From contig JAIORA010000033.1 in assembly GCA_021108375.1 (NCBI GenBank), positions 1-58,907 on the forward strand: a DNA stretch of 58,907 nucleotides, given 5' to 3'. The DNA is from Anaerohalosphaeraceae bacterium. GTDB taxonomy: Bacteria > Planctomycetota > Phycisphaerae > Sedimentisphaerales > UBA12454. A program made the position numbers and the translations under genes. The notes below the pieces were generated by a model. It had not been told where the DNA came from and did not search any database. It was given only the letters and a program-made list of their open reading frames with translations. Positions 14,480 through 23,719 of this stretch are shown here, in pieces. Within the stretch, counting starts at the first letter, position 1, and every line of letters begins with the position of its first letter.

Positions 14480-16582
14480 TTAAACTCCAACCAGTTGCTG
14501 CGTCATCGCTTCATTGGCCTGTTGGGCTGAAACAACTTCCACCGGCTCTATTTCGGTTGCGAGTACAATTTCGTCATAAGCGATTACCGGCAAAGGCGGA
14601 ACTGTTCGAGCCAGCATTTCGGCAAGATTGTGCCTTAACCTTGAATCACATAGCAGGACGACTTTTTCGAGCCCCTTGTCAGCGGTATTTCGCCAGGCCT
14701 GCGCGATTTTTTTAGTTATGTCCATCGTAATTTCTGTCGGCAGGACAAGATTCAGACTATCGCCGTCCTGTCGCAGGTTTGAAGTCATCTGATGCTCCAG
14801 TGATGGCTCTAAGGTTATGGCTATAATTTTGCCGTTAGAATCCTTGTACTGTTGTGTGATTGTTCTGTTGAGCCGTTTGCGCGACATTTCCGTCAGGATG
14901 TCAGGGTTTTTCGTTTTCGAGGCATATTCTCCCAGTGCTTCGATTATCGTCCCCAGCTGGCGAATAGGTATATTGCTTTTCAGGAGATTTTTTAGAATTC
15001 TCTGGAGCAGGCCGATAGGTACCAGGTCTCCGATTATTTCTCCTACCAGTGACGGCTGAGTCTTGCGAAGTCGGTCAATCAGAAGTTGCACATCCTCGCG
15101 TGTAAGTAATTCGTCAGCGTGTTTTCTCAGCGTTTCCGACAAGTGCGTGATGAAAACCGATTCCGGGTCGATAACGGTATATCCGCTCAATTCAGCAACT
15201 TCTTTATCAGCTTCTGCTATCCACAAAGCAGGCAGGCCATAGACGGGTTCGGTGGTCTCTGTTCCCTTTACCCTGGACTGAACCGCTCCCGAATCCATTG
15301 CCAGGAACATCCCAGGTTCTATATGCCCCTTTGCTACGGTATGGTCAAAGAATCTAATTTCGTAGGCATTCGACTCCAGAGCGATGTCATCTTTAAGGCG
15401 TACCAGCGGCATTATAATTCCAAGCTGCTGCGCGAACCTCCTTCGCAATGCACCAATACGGTCGAAGATGGTGCTTTCTTTTCGCGGGTCAACAAGGCCG
15501 ATTAGCCTGACACCAACCTGTACGGAAATTTTATCGATATCCAGCAATTCTTCTACCGGCTGTTTTTGGGCATCGGTTTTTTTGTCCGGCGTTTTAACTG
15601 TGCTCTCTTTGGCTTTTTCTTCTTTCCGAATAATTTGTCCAGCTATTCCGGCCACTCCGGCAAGAATCAGAAATGGCAGAGCCGGCAGACCAGGTACAAA
15701 AGCGAGTGCCGCTATAATAAACGCTGCCATTGTTAATGGTTGAGAGTTTTTCAAAAACTGTTTTGACAAATCCTGTCCAACGCTGTGCTGCGATGAGATT
15801 TTTGTTACCAGAAAACCAGAACTTATCGAGATTATCATTGACGGTATCTGGCTCACAAGGCCATCTCCGATGGACAGTATCGAGTAGGTCTTAACCGCTT
15901 GCCCCACAGCCATACCTTTTGAATAGCCCATAACTATTCCGCCGAGGATGTTGATTGCGGTTATTATTATGCCGGCCTTGGCATCTCCCCGTATGAATTT
16001 ACTGGCACCGTCCATCGCACCGTAAAATTCACTCTCTTTAACGATTTTTGACCGTCGTTCGTTTGCCTGCGTCTCTGTTATTGCCCCGGCATTTAAGTCT
16101 GCGTCGATAGCCATCTGCTTTCCGGGCATTGCATCGAGCGTAAAACGCGCTGAAACTTCGCTGATTCGCTCGGCACCTTTGGTAACAACGATGAACTGTA
16201 TGATAAAAAGAATTATGAATATGACCATACCGACAACAAAACTGCCGCCTGCTACAAACTCGCCGAACGTCTGAATTATTTTTCCGGCATCGCCCTGAAG
16301 CAGAATCAGCCTTGTGGAAGCTACATTGAGCGATAATCGAAACAGTGTTACGATAAGCAGCAGAGATGGAAAGGTTGACAATTCCATCGCCTCTTTTGCA
16401 AAGACGGTAATCACCAGTACCGCTACCGCCAGCGAAATGCTGCACGCCAAAAGCATATCCAGAATGGGCGTAGGCATACGAATCAGCAACGTAGCGAGAA
16501 TGATTACCAGTCCAATTACAAGGACAACGCCGCCGTGCGAGCTTTCCGGCTTTAGGAAATTTGTTTTTTCAGCTTTTGCCAT
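14480..16582 (-). CDS. flhA: Flagellar export gate protein FlhA
   Basis: The large inner-membrane ring of the flagellar type III export gate, coupling proton flow and substrate docking (700 aa, normal). Eight or so membrane helices fill the first ~330 residues. The conserved cytoplasmic loop (FHIPEP signature region) reads RFTLDAMPGKQMAIDADLNA, then GAITETQANERR and SEFYGAMDGASKFIRGDAKAG. The C-terminal domain that forms the nonameric docking ring follows. It lies between fliN and the small membrane gene. Confidence 0.97.
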   Translation of the reverse strand: MAKAEKTNFLKPESSHGGVVLVIGLVIILATLLIRMPTPILDMLLACSISLAVAVLVITVFAKEAMELSTFPSLLLIVTLFRLSLNVASTRLILLQGDAGKIIQTFGEFVAGGSFVVGMVIFIILFIIQFIVVTKGAERISEVSARFTLDAMPGKQMAIDADLNAGAITETQANERRSKIVKESEFYGAMDGASKFIRGDAKAGIIITAINILGGIVMGYSKGMAVGQAVKTYSILSIGDGLVSQIPSMIISISSGFLVTKISSQHSVGQDLSKQFLKNSQPLTMAAFIIAALAFVPGLPALPFLILAGVAGIAGQIIRKEEKAKESTVKTPDKKTDAQKQPVEELLDIDKISVQVGVRLIGLVDPRKESTIFDRIGALRRRFAQQLGIIMPLVRLKDDIALESNAYEIRFFDHTVAKGHIEPGMFLAMDSGAVQSRVKGTETTEPVYGLPALWIAEADKEVAELSGYTVIDPESVFITHLSETLRKHADELLTREDVQLLIDRLRKTQPSLVGEIIGDLVPIGLLQRILKNLLKSNIPIRQLGTIIEALGEYASKTKNPDILTEMSRKRLNRTITQQYKDSNGKIIAITLEPSLEHQMTSNLRQDGDSLNLVLPTEITMDITKKIAQAWRNTADKGLEKVVLLCDSRLRHNLAEMLARTVPPLPVIAYDEIVLATEIEPVEVVSAQQANEAMTQQLVGV

Positions 16583-16607
16583 CAGTGCCTTTTTCTCCGA
16601 GGTTCAC

Positions 16608-17000
16608 TTATTGTGTCGCTTCAGCTTCAGTTGCGGTTGCAGTTGCAGTTGCGGCTTTTACGCCAATAATTTCTTTTATCCTCACCGCGAAACGGTCTTC
16701 CACCACAATGATATTACCAGTAGCGAATTTTGTATCTTTCAAATATAAATCTGCCGGCATATCGATGGGCTTATCGAGTTTCAGCACGGCTCCCGGGGCC
16801 AACTGCAAAAGCTGCTGGACGGATATTTCTGTTTGCCCGATAGCAACAGTTATCGGCACATCCATATCGAGCAGAATATCGACGCTTGCGCCTTGGCCGG
16901 AAGAGTTACCTTCTGTCGCTTCGCTCAGCTCGGCAGATTGCCCCTGCGTTCCGGCATCCTGGGCCTGCTGCTGTTCAGTGTTTTCCGCTGTTTCAGCCAT
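16608..17000 (-). CDS. fliN: Flagellar motor switch protein FliN
   Basis: A C-ring component (130 aa). The C-terminal SpoA domain is clear: LLDMDVPITVAIGQTEISVQ, LLQLAPGAVLKLDKPI, then GNIIVVEDRFAVRIKEIIG. The first ~50 residues are a disordered Gln/Glu/Ser-rich extension, and the last residues are an unusual Ala-Thr repeat (ATATATATEAEATQ). It stands directly downstream of fliM, as usual. Confidence 0.93.
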   Translation of the reverse strand: MAETAENTEQQQAQDAGTQGQSAELSEATEGNSSGQGASVDILLDMDVPITVAIGQTEISVQQLLQLAPGAVLKLDKPIDMPADLYLKDTKFATGNIIVVEDRFAVRIKEIIGVKAATATATATEAEATQ

Positions 17001-17032
17001 TTTGTTTTCCTTTTATCATTCAGATTTAATTT

Positions 17033-17995
17033 TTATTTATTTTTACAGATTTCTTTTATCACTATCGCGTAATTGCCTCCCGATTTTGCAGGCCATCCGC
17101 TCAGCAGTGTTTGTTCTTCAACAATAATATCCGCCGGGTCACCAGCCATTTTGTCCAGCAGTAATACGTCCCCGATTTCCATATCCATAATTTGCCCAAA
17201 ATTCAAATTTATTTTTGTCAACTGTGCCTTAACCGTTATGGGCATATTATGAAAATTGTTGAGTACCGCGTTTTTGTTTTGTTTAGGCGAAAGTTTCACC
17301 TCGTCCTGCGAACATTGTCCCGCAACCGATTCCAACTGGCTGCTGAACATTATAAAATCAGCTTGTGAGCTTTCTTCTGAGTCGGCTTTTTTTGTGCTGA
17401 AAGTGATTTTGTAAAATTCTTCATTTGGCTCCAACTCCAGTGGCACAAGGCCTCTTGTGATATTCTGGCCTGGGCGTATTTTATCATCGCCGTAAGTATC
17501 CGAGATGGCCTTTACGAGTACCGACGCGGTATCCATAAGCAACGATTCTTCTAAATTTGACAGTGTTTTTTCGTCCTCACCTTCGGAATCACTGCTGCCG
17601 AGCAGCCTTGCTGTCCACACTGCGGCACTTTGCAGAGGAATGCTCAGCAGGCCCAGTGGCGGCTGGCCTTTTTTGCCGAAAACAACGTAGTAATTATCCT
17701 TTTTGCTATCGGCAGCAAATATATCATCCGCAAAATGTTGCGTCGTCGAAACCACAATCGTATCAAAATCGTTATTGAAAAATTTAGTGAAATTTTCTGC
17801 ACATTGTTTAACCGTTTTTTCCGCAAAGTTTTTGAGCAGGTTGAGTTGTACCTTGTTGAAATAGTGCGGCTGATTCCAGTCATATTCCGGCGCATCGCTG
17901 TACTGCTGCGCATCGCCGGCCGCTTCCGGGTTTATTGCCGAGAGAAGTTGCTGCAATTTTTCTTTGCTTATGTTGTTTGTTCCGGGCGTATTCAT
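17033..17995 (-). CDS. fliM: Flagellar motor switch protein FliM
   Basis: A C-ring protein of 320 aa that links FliG to FliN and normally binds phospho-CheY. The middle CheC-like domain spans about residues 50-235 and the C-terminal SpoA domain about 240-320 (VKAQLTKINLNFGQIMDMEI, then GDVLLLDKM). The N-terminal CheY-binding motif, usually LSQxEIDALL, is only loosely kept as ISKEKLQQLLSAI, lacking the acidic-isoleucine-aspartate core. The start codon overlaps the fliL stop by four bases. Confidence 0.92.
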   Translation of the reverse strand: MNTPGTNNISKEKLQQLLSAINPEAAGDAQQYSDAPEYDWNQPHYFNKVQLNLLKNFAEKTVKQCAENFTKFFNNDFDTIVVSTTQHFADDIFAADSKKDNYYVVFGKKGQPPLGLLSIPLQSAAVWTARLLGSSDSEGEDEKTLSNLEESLLMDTASVLVKAISDTYGDDKIRPGQNITRGLVPLELEPNEEFYKITFSTKKADSEESSQADFIMFSSQLESVAGQCSQDEVKLSPKQNKNAVLNNFHNMPITVKAQLTKINLNFGQIMDMEIGDVLLLDKMAGDPADIIVEEQTLLSGWPAKSGGNYAIVIKEICKNK

Positions 17996-18558
17996 TGGAT
18001 ATTGAATTCCTTGATAAGAACTTTCTTGATTTGCGGCTTGGCATTCTTAAACAGCATTTCATTGAACGAATCTGCTATATGTGCAAGTATGCGTCTCATA
18101 TCTCTGTCATTTTTCATTTCGTCAAGTGTCAAACTTTTAAAATAAAGATTGAGCCAGTTCATCAATGGCGGTTTCTGTCTTTCGATTAATATGATGGCCT
18201 CATTCTCGGTTATTGCCGAGTCCATTTCGAGTATGATTCCCACCCTGACAAACCGTGTTGCACCGGGTTCATCCGGATTAACAACGATGGCTTCAAGGTC
18301 GTTGTAATACCAGCTCTCGTCGGAATTGCTATTGGCGACATCTTTTTTCGGCTGAACGTCTTTTTCAACAGTTGCAGCTTCCTGTTTCTGGCCGGGACCT
18401 GCCATCAGTTGTCCGAGAAAAAAGCCCGAACCCGATAGTATCGCAACGACAGCACCAACTATTATCCAGGTAACGAGATCGATTTTTGCACCACTTTCGG
18501 CCTTTTCAGCTTTAGTGTTTTCGGCTTCATTTTTCTTTTCTTTATCTGCCATTTTCAA
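17992..18558 (-). CDS. fliL: Flagellar basal body-associated protein FliL
   Basis: A single-pass inner-membrane protein that rings the stator and supports torque (188 aa). The short cytoplasmic part is rich in Lys and Glu; one membrane helix lies at about residues 28-50 (LVTWIIVGAVVAILSGSGFF). The periplasmic domain has the family pattern WYYNDLEAIVVNPDEPGATR...VGIILEMD and ends in a FliL-type helix. It is followed by fliM with overlapping codons. Confidence 0.9.
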   Translation of the reverse strand: MKMADKEKKNEAENTKAEKAESGAKIDLVTWIIVGAVVAILSGSGFFLGQLMAGPGQKQEAATVEKDVQPKKDVANSNSDESWYYNDLEAIVVNPDEPGATRFVRVGIILEMDSAITENEAIILIERQKPPLMNWLNLYFKSLTLDEMKNDRDMRRILAHIADSFNEMLFKNAKPQIKKVLIKEFNIQ

Positions 18559-18586
18559 TTTTCCTTTTCGATTTTTTATAAAATCT

Positions 18587-20032
18587 TCAGACGGTTTGCA
18601 AGCACTCTTCCTGGCGATACTGACATACCTTTTTCCGAAGAGTCCTGTCGCTAATCCCTAAAATTTTTGCTGCCTTAGTCTGGTTGCCGCTGGTGTGCTC
18701 CAGTGTATCCAGAATTGCACGATGTTCGAGTTTTTCAAGCGAAAGGCCGGCCAGGTGCGGAATCTTTGTCTCTGTCTGGCTTACCGAAACCTCATTTTTC
18801 TGCGGCAAAGGTTGCAGTTCATCAAACAGCCAGGACACATCTGCCAGTGACAGCGTTGGGCCAGAACCGAGAATCAGCGATGTCCTGACAACATTTCGCA
18901 GTTGGCGAACATTGCCTGGCCAATGATATTTCGTGAACATATCCATCATAGCCTGATCTAATTTTGTGATTTTACGCTGATTTTCTCTTGCGTACAGATT
19001 CACAAAATGCCAAACCAGTTCGCCAAGGTCCTGCGTTCGCTGGCCGAGAGGAGGCAGAATCAATCTCAGTCCGCAAAGCCGGTAATAAAGGTCCTGACGG
19101 AATCTGCCCTGAGCTACTTCGTTGAGCATATCTTTATTAGTTGTGCTGATTATGCGAACATCGACTTTGACGCTGTCATTTCCGCCAACGCGTTCAAAGT
19201 CCTGCTGTTCGAGTACCCTTAGCAGTTTTGCCTGAAATTTTATCGGTGTTTCCGTGATTTCGTCCAGCAAAAGTGTTCCGCCGTGAGCCAGTTCAAATCT
19301 GCCCTTACGCTGGCTGTGTGCTCCTGTGAATGCTCCCTTTTCGTGGCCGAACAGTTCGCTCTCAAGCAGCGAATCGCTAAGTGCGGCACAATTAATTCTC
19401 ATATAAGGGCTGTTCGCTCTTTTGCTGTAGCGGTGTATCAGGCAGGCTACCAGTTCTTTGCCAGTTCCGCTTTCGCCGCCAATCACAACAGGTGCTGAGG
19501 TCGGAGCTATTTTTTTAGCCAGTTCGATAGCCTGTATAAGTTTTGGGCTTTTGCCTACGATTTTATACGCTGAACCATTGTTATGGTCGGAAGAATCCAC
19601 GGCTGAAACATTATGGTTGGGCAGGATAGTATCTAACAGGTCTTCAACTTTTTTACAGTTGAGCGGCTTAGCGACAAAATCGCAGTAGCCGGCCTTGATA
19701 GATTTAACGGTCATGTCAATTATAGACTGAGAGCTTTTCGGATTATATTCTGGTCGTCCGGTCATAATGACAGGTGCTTCAGGCAGATTGTTTTTAATGA
19801 TGCCAACCATATCAAAGCCATCCCTGGTATCTGGCATTTCTATGGAATTGAATATGACATCGTAGCTGTTTTTCTCAATATAATTCACAGCGGCTTTTTT
19901 GTTATCTGCTACCGTACCCCCAAAGCCTTTGCGTGCAAGTATGCCGAGTATAACTCTAACGGCCTGGGAGTCTTTATCTATAATAAGGACATTCACCGGC
20001 TGATTATTGTTATTTGTTTCGTTACCGTTCAC
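18587..20032 (-). CDS. Sigma-54-dependent activator with a degenerate receiver (FlrC/FlbD-like)
   Basis: An NtrC-family regulator, 481 aa. A receiver-like domain occupies residues ~12-130: the acidic pair is kept (LIIDKD) and the late lysine is kept (VAKPL), but the phosphoacceptor aspartate is replaced by asparagine ([11 protein letters not shown]). The AAA+ domain has Walker [10 protein letters not shown], the intact sigma-54 contact loop GAFTGA, and LLLDEI. A Fis-type HTH ends the protein ([20 protein letters not shown]). The gene overlaps the TPR gene before it by 11 bases and precedes fliL. Probable role: phosphorylation-independent activation of the sigma-54 promoters in this cluster. 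Confidence 0.9.
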   Translation of the reverse strand: MNGNETNNNNQPVNVLIIDKDSQAVRVILGILARKGFGGTVADNKKAAVNYIEKNSYDVIFNSIEMPDTRDGFDMVGIIKNNLPEAPVIMTGRPEYNPKSSQSIIDMTVKSIKAGYCDFVAKPLNCKKVEDLLDTILPNHNVSAVDSSDHNNGSAYKIVGKSPKLIQAIELAKKIAPTSAPVVIGGESGTGKELVACLIHRYSKRANSPYMRINCAALSDSLLESELFGHEKGAFTGAHSQRKGRFELAHGGTLLLDEITETPIKFQAKLLRVLEQQDFERVGGNDSVKVDVRIISTTNKDMLNEVAQGRFRQDLYYRLCGLRLILPPLGQRTQDLGELVWHFVNLYARENQRKITKLDQAMMDMFTKYHWPGNVRQLRNVVRTSLILGSGPTLSLADVSWLFDELQPLPQKNEVSVSQTETKIPHLAGLSLEKLEHRAILDTLEHTSGNQTKAAKILGISDRTLRKKVCQYRQEECLQTV

Positions 20033-20849
20033 TCTGACACACTCCTTCTAAAAGCTCGCTTGGTTTATCTTTAATCTGCCAGTCGAGCAATTTGCTTTTG
20101 GCCTTGGCTATTTCTGACAGGACCGAATCAGGATAGCCAACGATAAGATTATGGTAGCTCTCTATTGCTTTTTCGGGATTATCTTTTTCAAGGCAGTTGC
20201 CTGTCTGGAACATTGCCCAGGCTTTGTCTTCTGGCCGGGCTGTTTTTTTGGTTTCCAGTCGGCGCAGGAATTCCTGATAACAGTTTGCCGCTTGGGCAAA
20301 ACATTTGCTGTGAAACAGTATTTCCGCCAACTCTGCCGGGCTTTGCAGTTGTTCGGGCTTTTCTGATAATTTTTTGAATATCTCCAGAGTCTCGTCGCTT
20401 ATTTTTCTGTGGCTCGCCGGAATTGTTGTTTTTTCAATAACAGTTTCCGGGACGATGGGTTCAACTTTTTGCGGTTCTTTTCTCTGCTCGGCTTTTTCAA
20501 CTGTTATCGTATTGACCTCGGCCGGAGTGTGGAGCGTTTTTCCGAATTCAAATCCTTCAAACTCGACGGAGTTGATCTGAGCTATCAGTTCTTTGAGTTC
20601 GTTTCTGCTGTTTTCGTCCTCGTCGGCTGATAAGGCAATTCTGCTCTGCCACAATTGCCTGCTTACATCGCTGATTGGACTTGCTGTCAGAATAAGGTCG
20701 TTTTGAGAGGAGATGTCTGTGTTCTTTGCTGCCGCTGATGTCGAGATATTCGGGATATGAATCGCCAAAAACAGGCAGATAGAAACCAACAGCAAATTTC
20801 GCTGGTTTGTAACTGATACAGTTTTGAGTATTTTGTCAATTCGTTTCAT
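20022..20849 (-). CDS. TPR protein with N-terminal signal or anchor
   Basis: A 275-aa protein. A hydrophobic segment at about residues 16-38 (NLLLVSICLFLAIHIPNIST) targets it to the periplasm or inner membrane. The central part is polar and charged. The C-terminal ~120 residues hold TPR repeats (AELAEILFHSKCFAQAANCY..., AWAMFQTGNCLEKDNPEKAIESYHNLI..). It follows the 871-aa TPR gene by 10 bases and overlaps the next activator gene. By analogy with periplasmic TPR proteins of complex flagellar motors (PflA type), it may be a structural accessory. No sequence homology to those is claimed. Confidence 0.75.
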   Translation of the reverse strand: MKRIDKILKTVSVTNQRNLLLVSICLFLAIHIPNISTSAAAKNTDISSQNDLILTASPISDVSRQLWQSRIALSADEDENSRNELKELIAQINSVEFEGFEFGKTLHTPAEVNTITVEKAEQRKEPQKVEPIVPETVIEKTTIPASHRKISDETLEIFKKLSEKPEQLQSPAELAEILFHSKCFAQAANCYQEFLRRLETKKTARPEDKAWAMFQTGNCLEKDNPEKAIESYHNLIVGYPDSVLSEIAKAKSKLLDWQIKDKPSELLEGVCQSER

Positions 20850-20859
20850 ATTTCAATTC

Positions 20860-23475
20860 CTATTTCCACTGTCCCAGCAGAGCCAGCGTGGCACTTTCAT
20901 AATCGTTTTGTTTTTGATAAGCTTCGGCCAGAAGTTTGACAGCTCTTTGCTCAACGATTTTTTCCGGCGATGTTTCCAGAAGCTTTAGGCATACCGATGC
21001 TGCCTGCGAATACTGCTCAAGTTCAAGACACACCAGAGACAGGCTCAAGGCTATTTCGTTTGCCAAATTTCCGGCTGGAGCATTGGCCAAAAGCCCGGTC
21101 AGTTCTTTATGGGCAATGTCAAGCTGGCCTTTTTCGATATAGCATTTGCTTATTTCAAATAAAATCTGCGTCTTTATAATGGTATTGGCAGTGTACTCTG
21201 CTCTGTCGCCGAGAATCGCAATAGCTTTATCGGCCAATCCTATTTCACGCAGGGCGGCACTTTTTAAAATCAGCATCTCCGTGGATTTCTGCTGCGAAAA
21301 TTGTGTAAACTGTGCCTTTTCCAGCACATCGATGGCACTTATATAATCCTGCTGTTTTTTATAGCTTTTAGCCAGCGCCAAAACTGTCTCGGCGTGGTCA
21401 TCTTTGGAGAGGTCGCCGGAAAGTGCCGCCAAAAATGATATACAAGCAGTTTCCGGCTTGTCCATATCCAGTCGTACCTTGCCCAACAGAAAATAAGCAT
21501 AATAAAGGTTTTCCGGCTTACTGCCTTTGGTAAGATTGGTATATTCGCTGAGCCAGGTTTCGGCCTGCTCATAATTTTTGATTTTGTAAAAGCTTTCGCC
21601 TGCCGCCAACGCTGCTTTTGCTTTTGATTCGCCAGAAAGGCCAAGGTGGTAAACTTTCAGATACATTTTTGCCGCTTCGTCATAGAAGCCGGCTTCGACC
21701 TGGTTGTCGGCAAGCGAGAGATACCCCTGATAGACCACTTCCGAATCGTTGTGCTGTTCTATAAGCTGGGTCAAATCTCTCTTTGCCCCGGCATAATTAC
21801 TCATAGAATTTTTGATTTGGCTCGAATTCAGCAACGCATAAGGTGCAATTTCGGCTCTCTCAAAATGGTTTGCCAGCAATTTATATTCAGCGATAGCTTC
21901 GCTGGGCTGTTCTGCTGTTTTCAGGAGTCCTAAAAGATAGTGGGCATTTGCCAGGTAACTATCTTTTTGCGTATTAAAAATGAATCTCTGCCACAGCAAA
22001 ATGCTTTCTTTGCTGAGCAGTTCCAGATTTTCCGAGGTCTGTGAGTATTGGGCAGGGTTATGAATTTCCACAACATTTTTTTTGTCAAAAGTTGCGAGCA
22101 GACCGACGCACCCAGCCGCTGTTTCTATTACCTGCTGAGTCATCGCTCCAGAAAGATAAACGCTTATCGCTTTCTGACGGACTTGAGCCTGTTCCTGTCC
22201 TGTCGGCCAGTGCAAATCGAGCGAATTATTCGCCGAGAATCTGCTTAACACATCTCCTATCGATGCTTTATGACAGGCTACGTTCCAAAGTCCGCCATTG
22301 CTGCCGGGATGAGCTAAAATCTTCGGACTCAATACCGATTCGTTCAGAGTATCTATTCCATATGCGAGAGTGGTATTTAGCTGTGCTTCGTCAATATCCA
22401 GAAAAACGTCTTTGCCGTTATCACTGTTCCATAAATTCACGGGCAGATTTTTGTCGCCATCACAAAGCCTCAGCGTTTGGCGTGTTATTGCCCCGGCAGC
22501 CATAATATCGCAATTACGCCGCATTTGGCCTTTCCATTGCGAATCGAGGCCAGCTGTATTTATTAGTGCCATTGCCTTATATGCTCGTGTTCTGGCGTTG
22601 AGGTACTGCTTTTTTTGTATATCCAGCAGCCCAAGTTGATAGTTGGATACGATTTTTATAACCGGCGACGGGCTTTTAACAGCTTTTTTGAGTAGATTTT
22701 CTGTCAGCTCATAATTGGCATTTTTCATAAGGCAGCTTGCCATTTGCAGATTCAGAAAATCCCTCGTCAAATTTTGACTACTGTTTTCCGGCAGGTATTT
22801 AGCCAACTGTTTGTAAACGGAATAGGCGTTTGCGTAGTCGGCACTCAGATATAAATCCTGAGCGGTCTTTAGCGACAGCCCCTGGTCAATTTCGCTGGCA
22901 GGGACATCCTCCCAGGCAACGGACTCAGGCTGGCTCGGCTGGATTTGGGTTGGAATCGTTGCCTGCACAGGAGCATTGTAGGGATAAGATGATATTTTTG
23001 TAACGACATAGACCAGCGCCATCGCGATAACTACAATGCCGCAGGCCATTATTTTTTGTCCCCAGCCCCAACTTGTTGCCGGCATAGTTGTCGTCATTGC
23101 TGGCTGAGTCGGCTTTGCAAATTTTTCCGCTCCGGCACCGTTATTAGTGGGAACAGCAATGGTTTTGAAGAAGTCTTTATCGCCGCTGAAGATTTGTTCG
23201 TTTAAATGGTTTTCGCTAACTGCCTCTGCAAACAATTCGCTGTCATCAGGAACATCAATGGCATTATCGGCAATAGTGGGCAGGCGCGAATTTTCAAGTT
23301 CTGCTCTCTGGTTTTCCTGTGCTGTTGTGCGGATATCTCCGATTTTTTCAAGCCAGCTCTGGCTCAAACGCCCCAAGTCGTTTTCGGAATCATTGCTTTC
23401 AACGCCATCGACTTCAGCTTCGTCGATTTTGGTTTGGCTTTCTTCGACATCTAATTTTTGTTCTGATTCAGGCAT
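20860..23475 (-). CDS. Large membrane-anchored TPR protein with secretin-N-like insert
   Basis: An 871-aa protein, first gene after a sigma-54 promoter. Residues 1-140 are acidic and probably cytoplasmic. One membrane helix lies at ~141-163 (IMACGIVVIAMALVYVV). The rest should be periplasmic: TPR-type helices at ~200-310, then an insert at ~398-472 (SIGDVLSRFSANNSLDLHW, KAISVYLSGAMTQQVIETAA) with the strand-helix pattern of STN/secretin N-domains, and a long TPR array from ~490 to the end (AKMYLKVYHLGL, YEQAETWLSEYTNL, AASVCLKLLETS). I know no named flagellar protein with this layout. It may form a cage or disk around the motor, or act in assembly. Confidence 0.8.
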   Translation of the reverse strand: MPESEQKLDVEESQTKIDEAEVDGVESNDSENDLGRLSQSWLEKIGDIRTTAQENQRAELENSRLPTIADNAIDVPDDSELFAEAVSENHLNEQIFSGDKDFFKTIAVPTNNGAGAEKFAKPTQPAMTTTMPATSWGWGQKIMACGIVVIAMALVYVVTKISSYPYNAPVQATIPTQIQPSQPESVAWEDVPASEIDQGLSLKTAQDLYLSADYANAYSVYKQLAKYLPENSSQNLTRDFLNLQMASCLMKNANYELTENLLKKAVKSPSPVIKIVSNYQLGLLDIQKKQYLNARTRAYKAMALINTAGLDSQWKGQMRRNCDIMAAGAITRQTLRLCDGDKNLPVNLWNSDNGKDVFLDIDEAQLNTTLAYGIDTLNESVLSPKILAHPGSNGGLWNVACHKASIGDVLSRFSANNSLDLHWPTGQEQAQVRQKAISVYLSGAMTQQVIETAAGCVGLLATFDKKNVVEIHNPAQYSQTSENLELLSKESILLWQRFIFNTQKDSYLANAHYLLGLLKTAEQPSEAIAEYKLLANHFERAEIAPYALLNSSQIKNSMSNYAGAKRDLTQLIEQHNDSEVVYQGYLSLADNQVEAGFYDEAAKMYLKVYHLGLSGESKAKAALAAGESFYKIKNYEQAETWLSEYTNLTKGSKPENLYYAYFLLGKVRLDMDKPETACISFLAALSGDLSKDDHAETVLALAKSYKKQQDYISAIDVLEKAQFTQFSQQKSTEMLILKSAALREIGLADKAIAILGDRAEYTANTIIKTQILFEISKCYIEKGQLDIAHKELTGLLANAPAGNLANEIALSLSLVCLELEQYSQAASVCLKLLETSPEKIVEQRAVKLLAEAYQKQNDYESATLALLGQWK

Positions 23476-23526
23476 CCATAATCCAAATTTATATCAATAG
23501 ACACAATCCCTCTTTGAGCTTATGTG

Positions 23527-23542
23527 TGCAATAATTATGCCA
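23527..23542 (-). promoter_or_regulatory. Sigma-54 promoter of the TPR/fliL-fliM-flhA operon
   Basis: Minus strand TGGCATA-atta-TTGCA, with the GG/GC dinucleotides at exact -24/-12 spacing. The predicted start near 23516 leaves a 41-base leader before the 871-aa protein. The operon probably runs through activator 2, fliL, fliM, fliN, flhA and fliA toward flgM. Confidence 0.88.
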
Positions 23543-23719
23543 ACTCGCCCAAAAAGCGGGTTTTAGATGTTTTATGCAGGTTTTTGGCCTGAAAGGGGGT
23601 GTTTGCAATCAGCAAAATGTATCTATAGATGTCAGCAGTGTTAGAATCCTGTACAGTCTGGAGATTTTTCTGACATGGCTTGCAACGCTAATCGTACTGA
23701 CAAATGAGTTTGCGTATTG

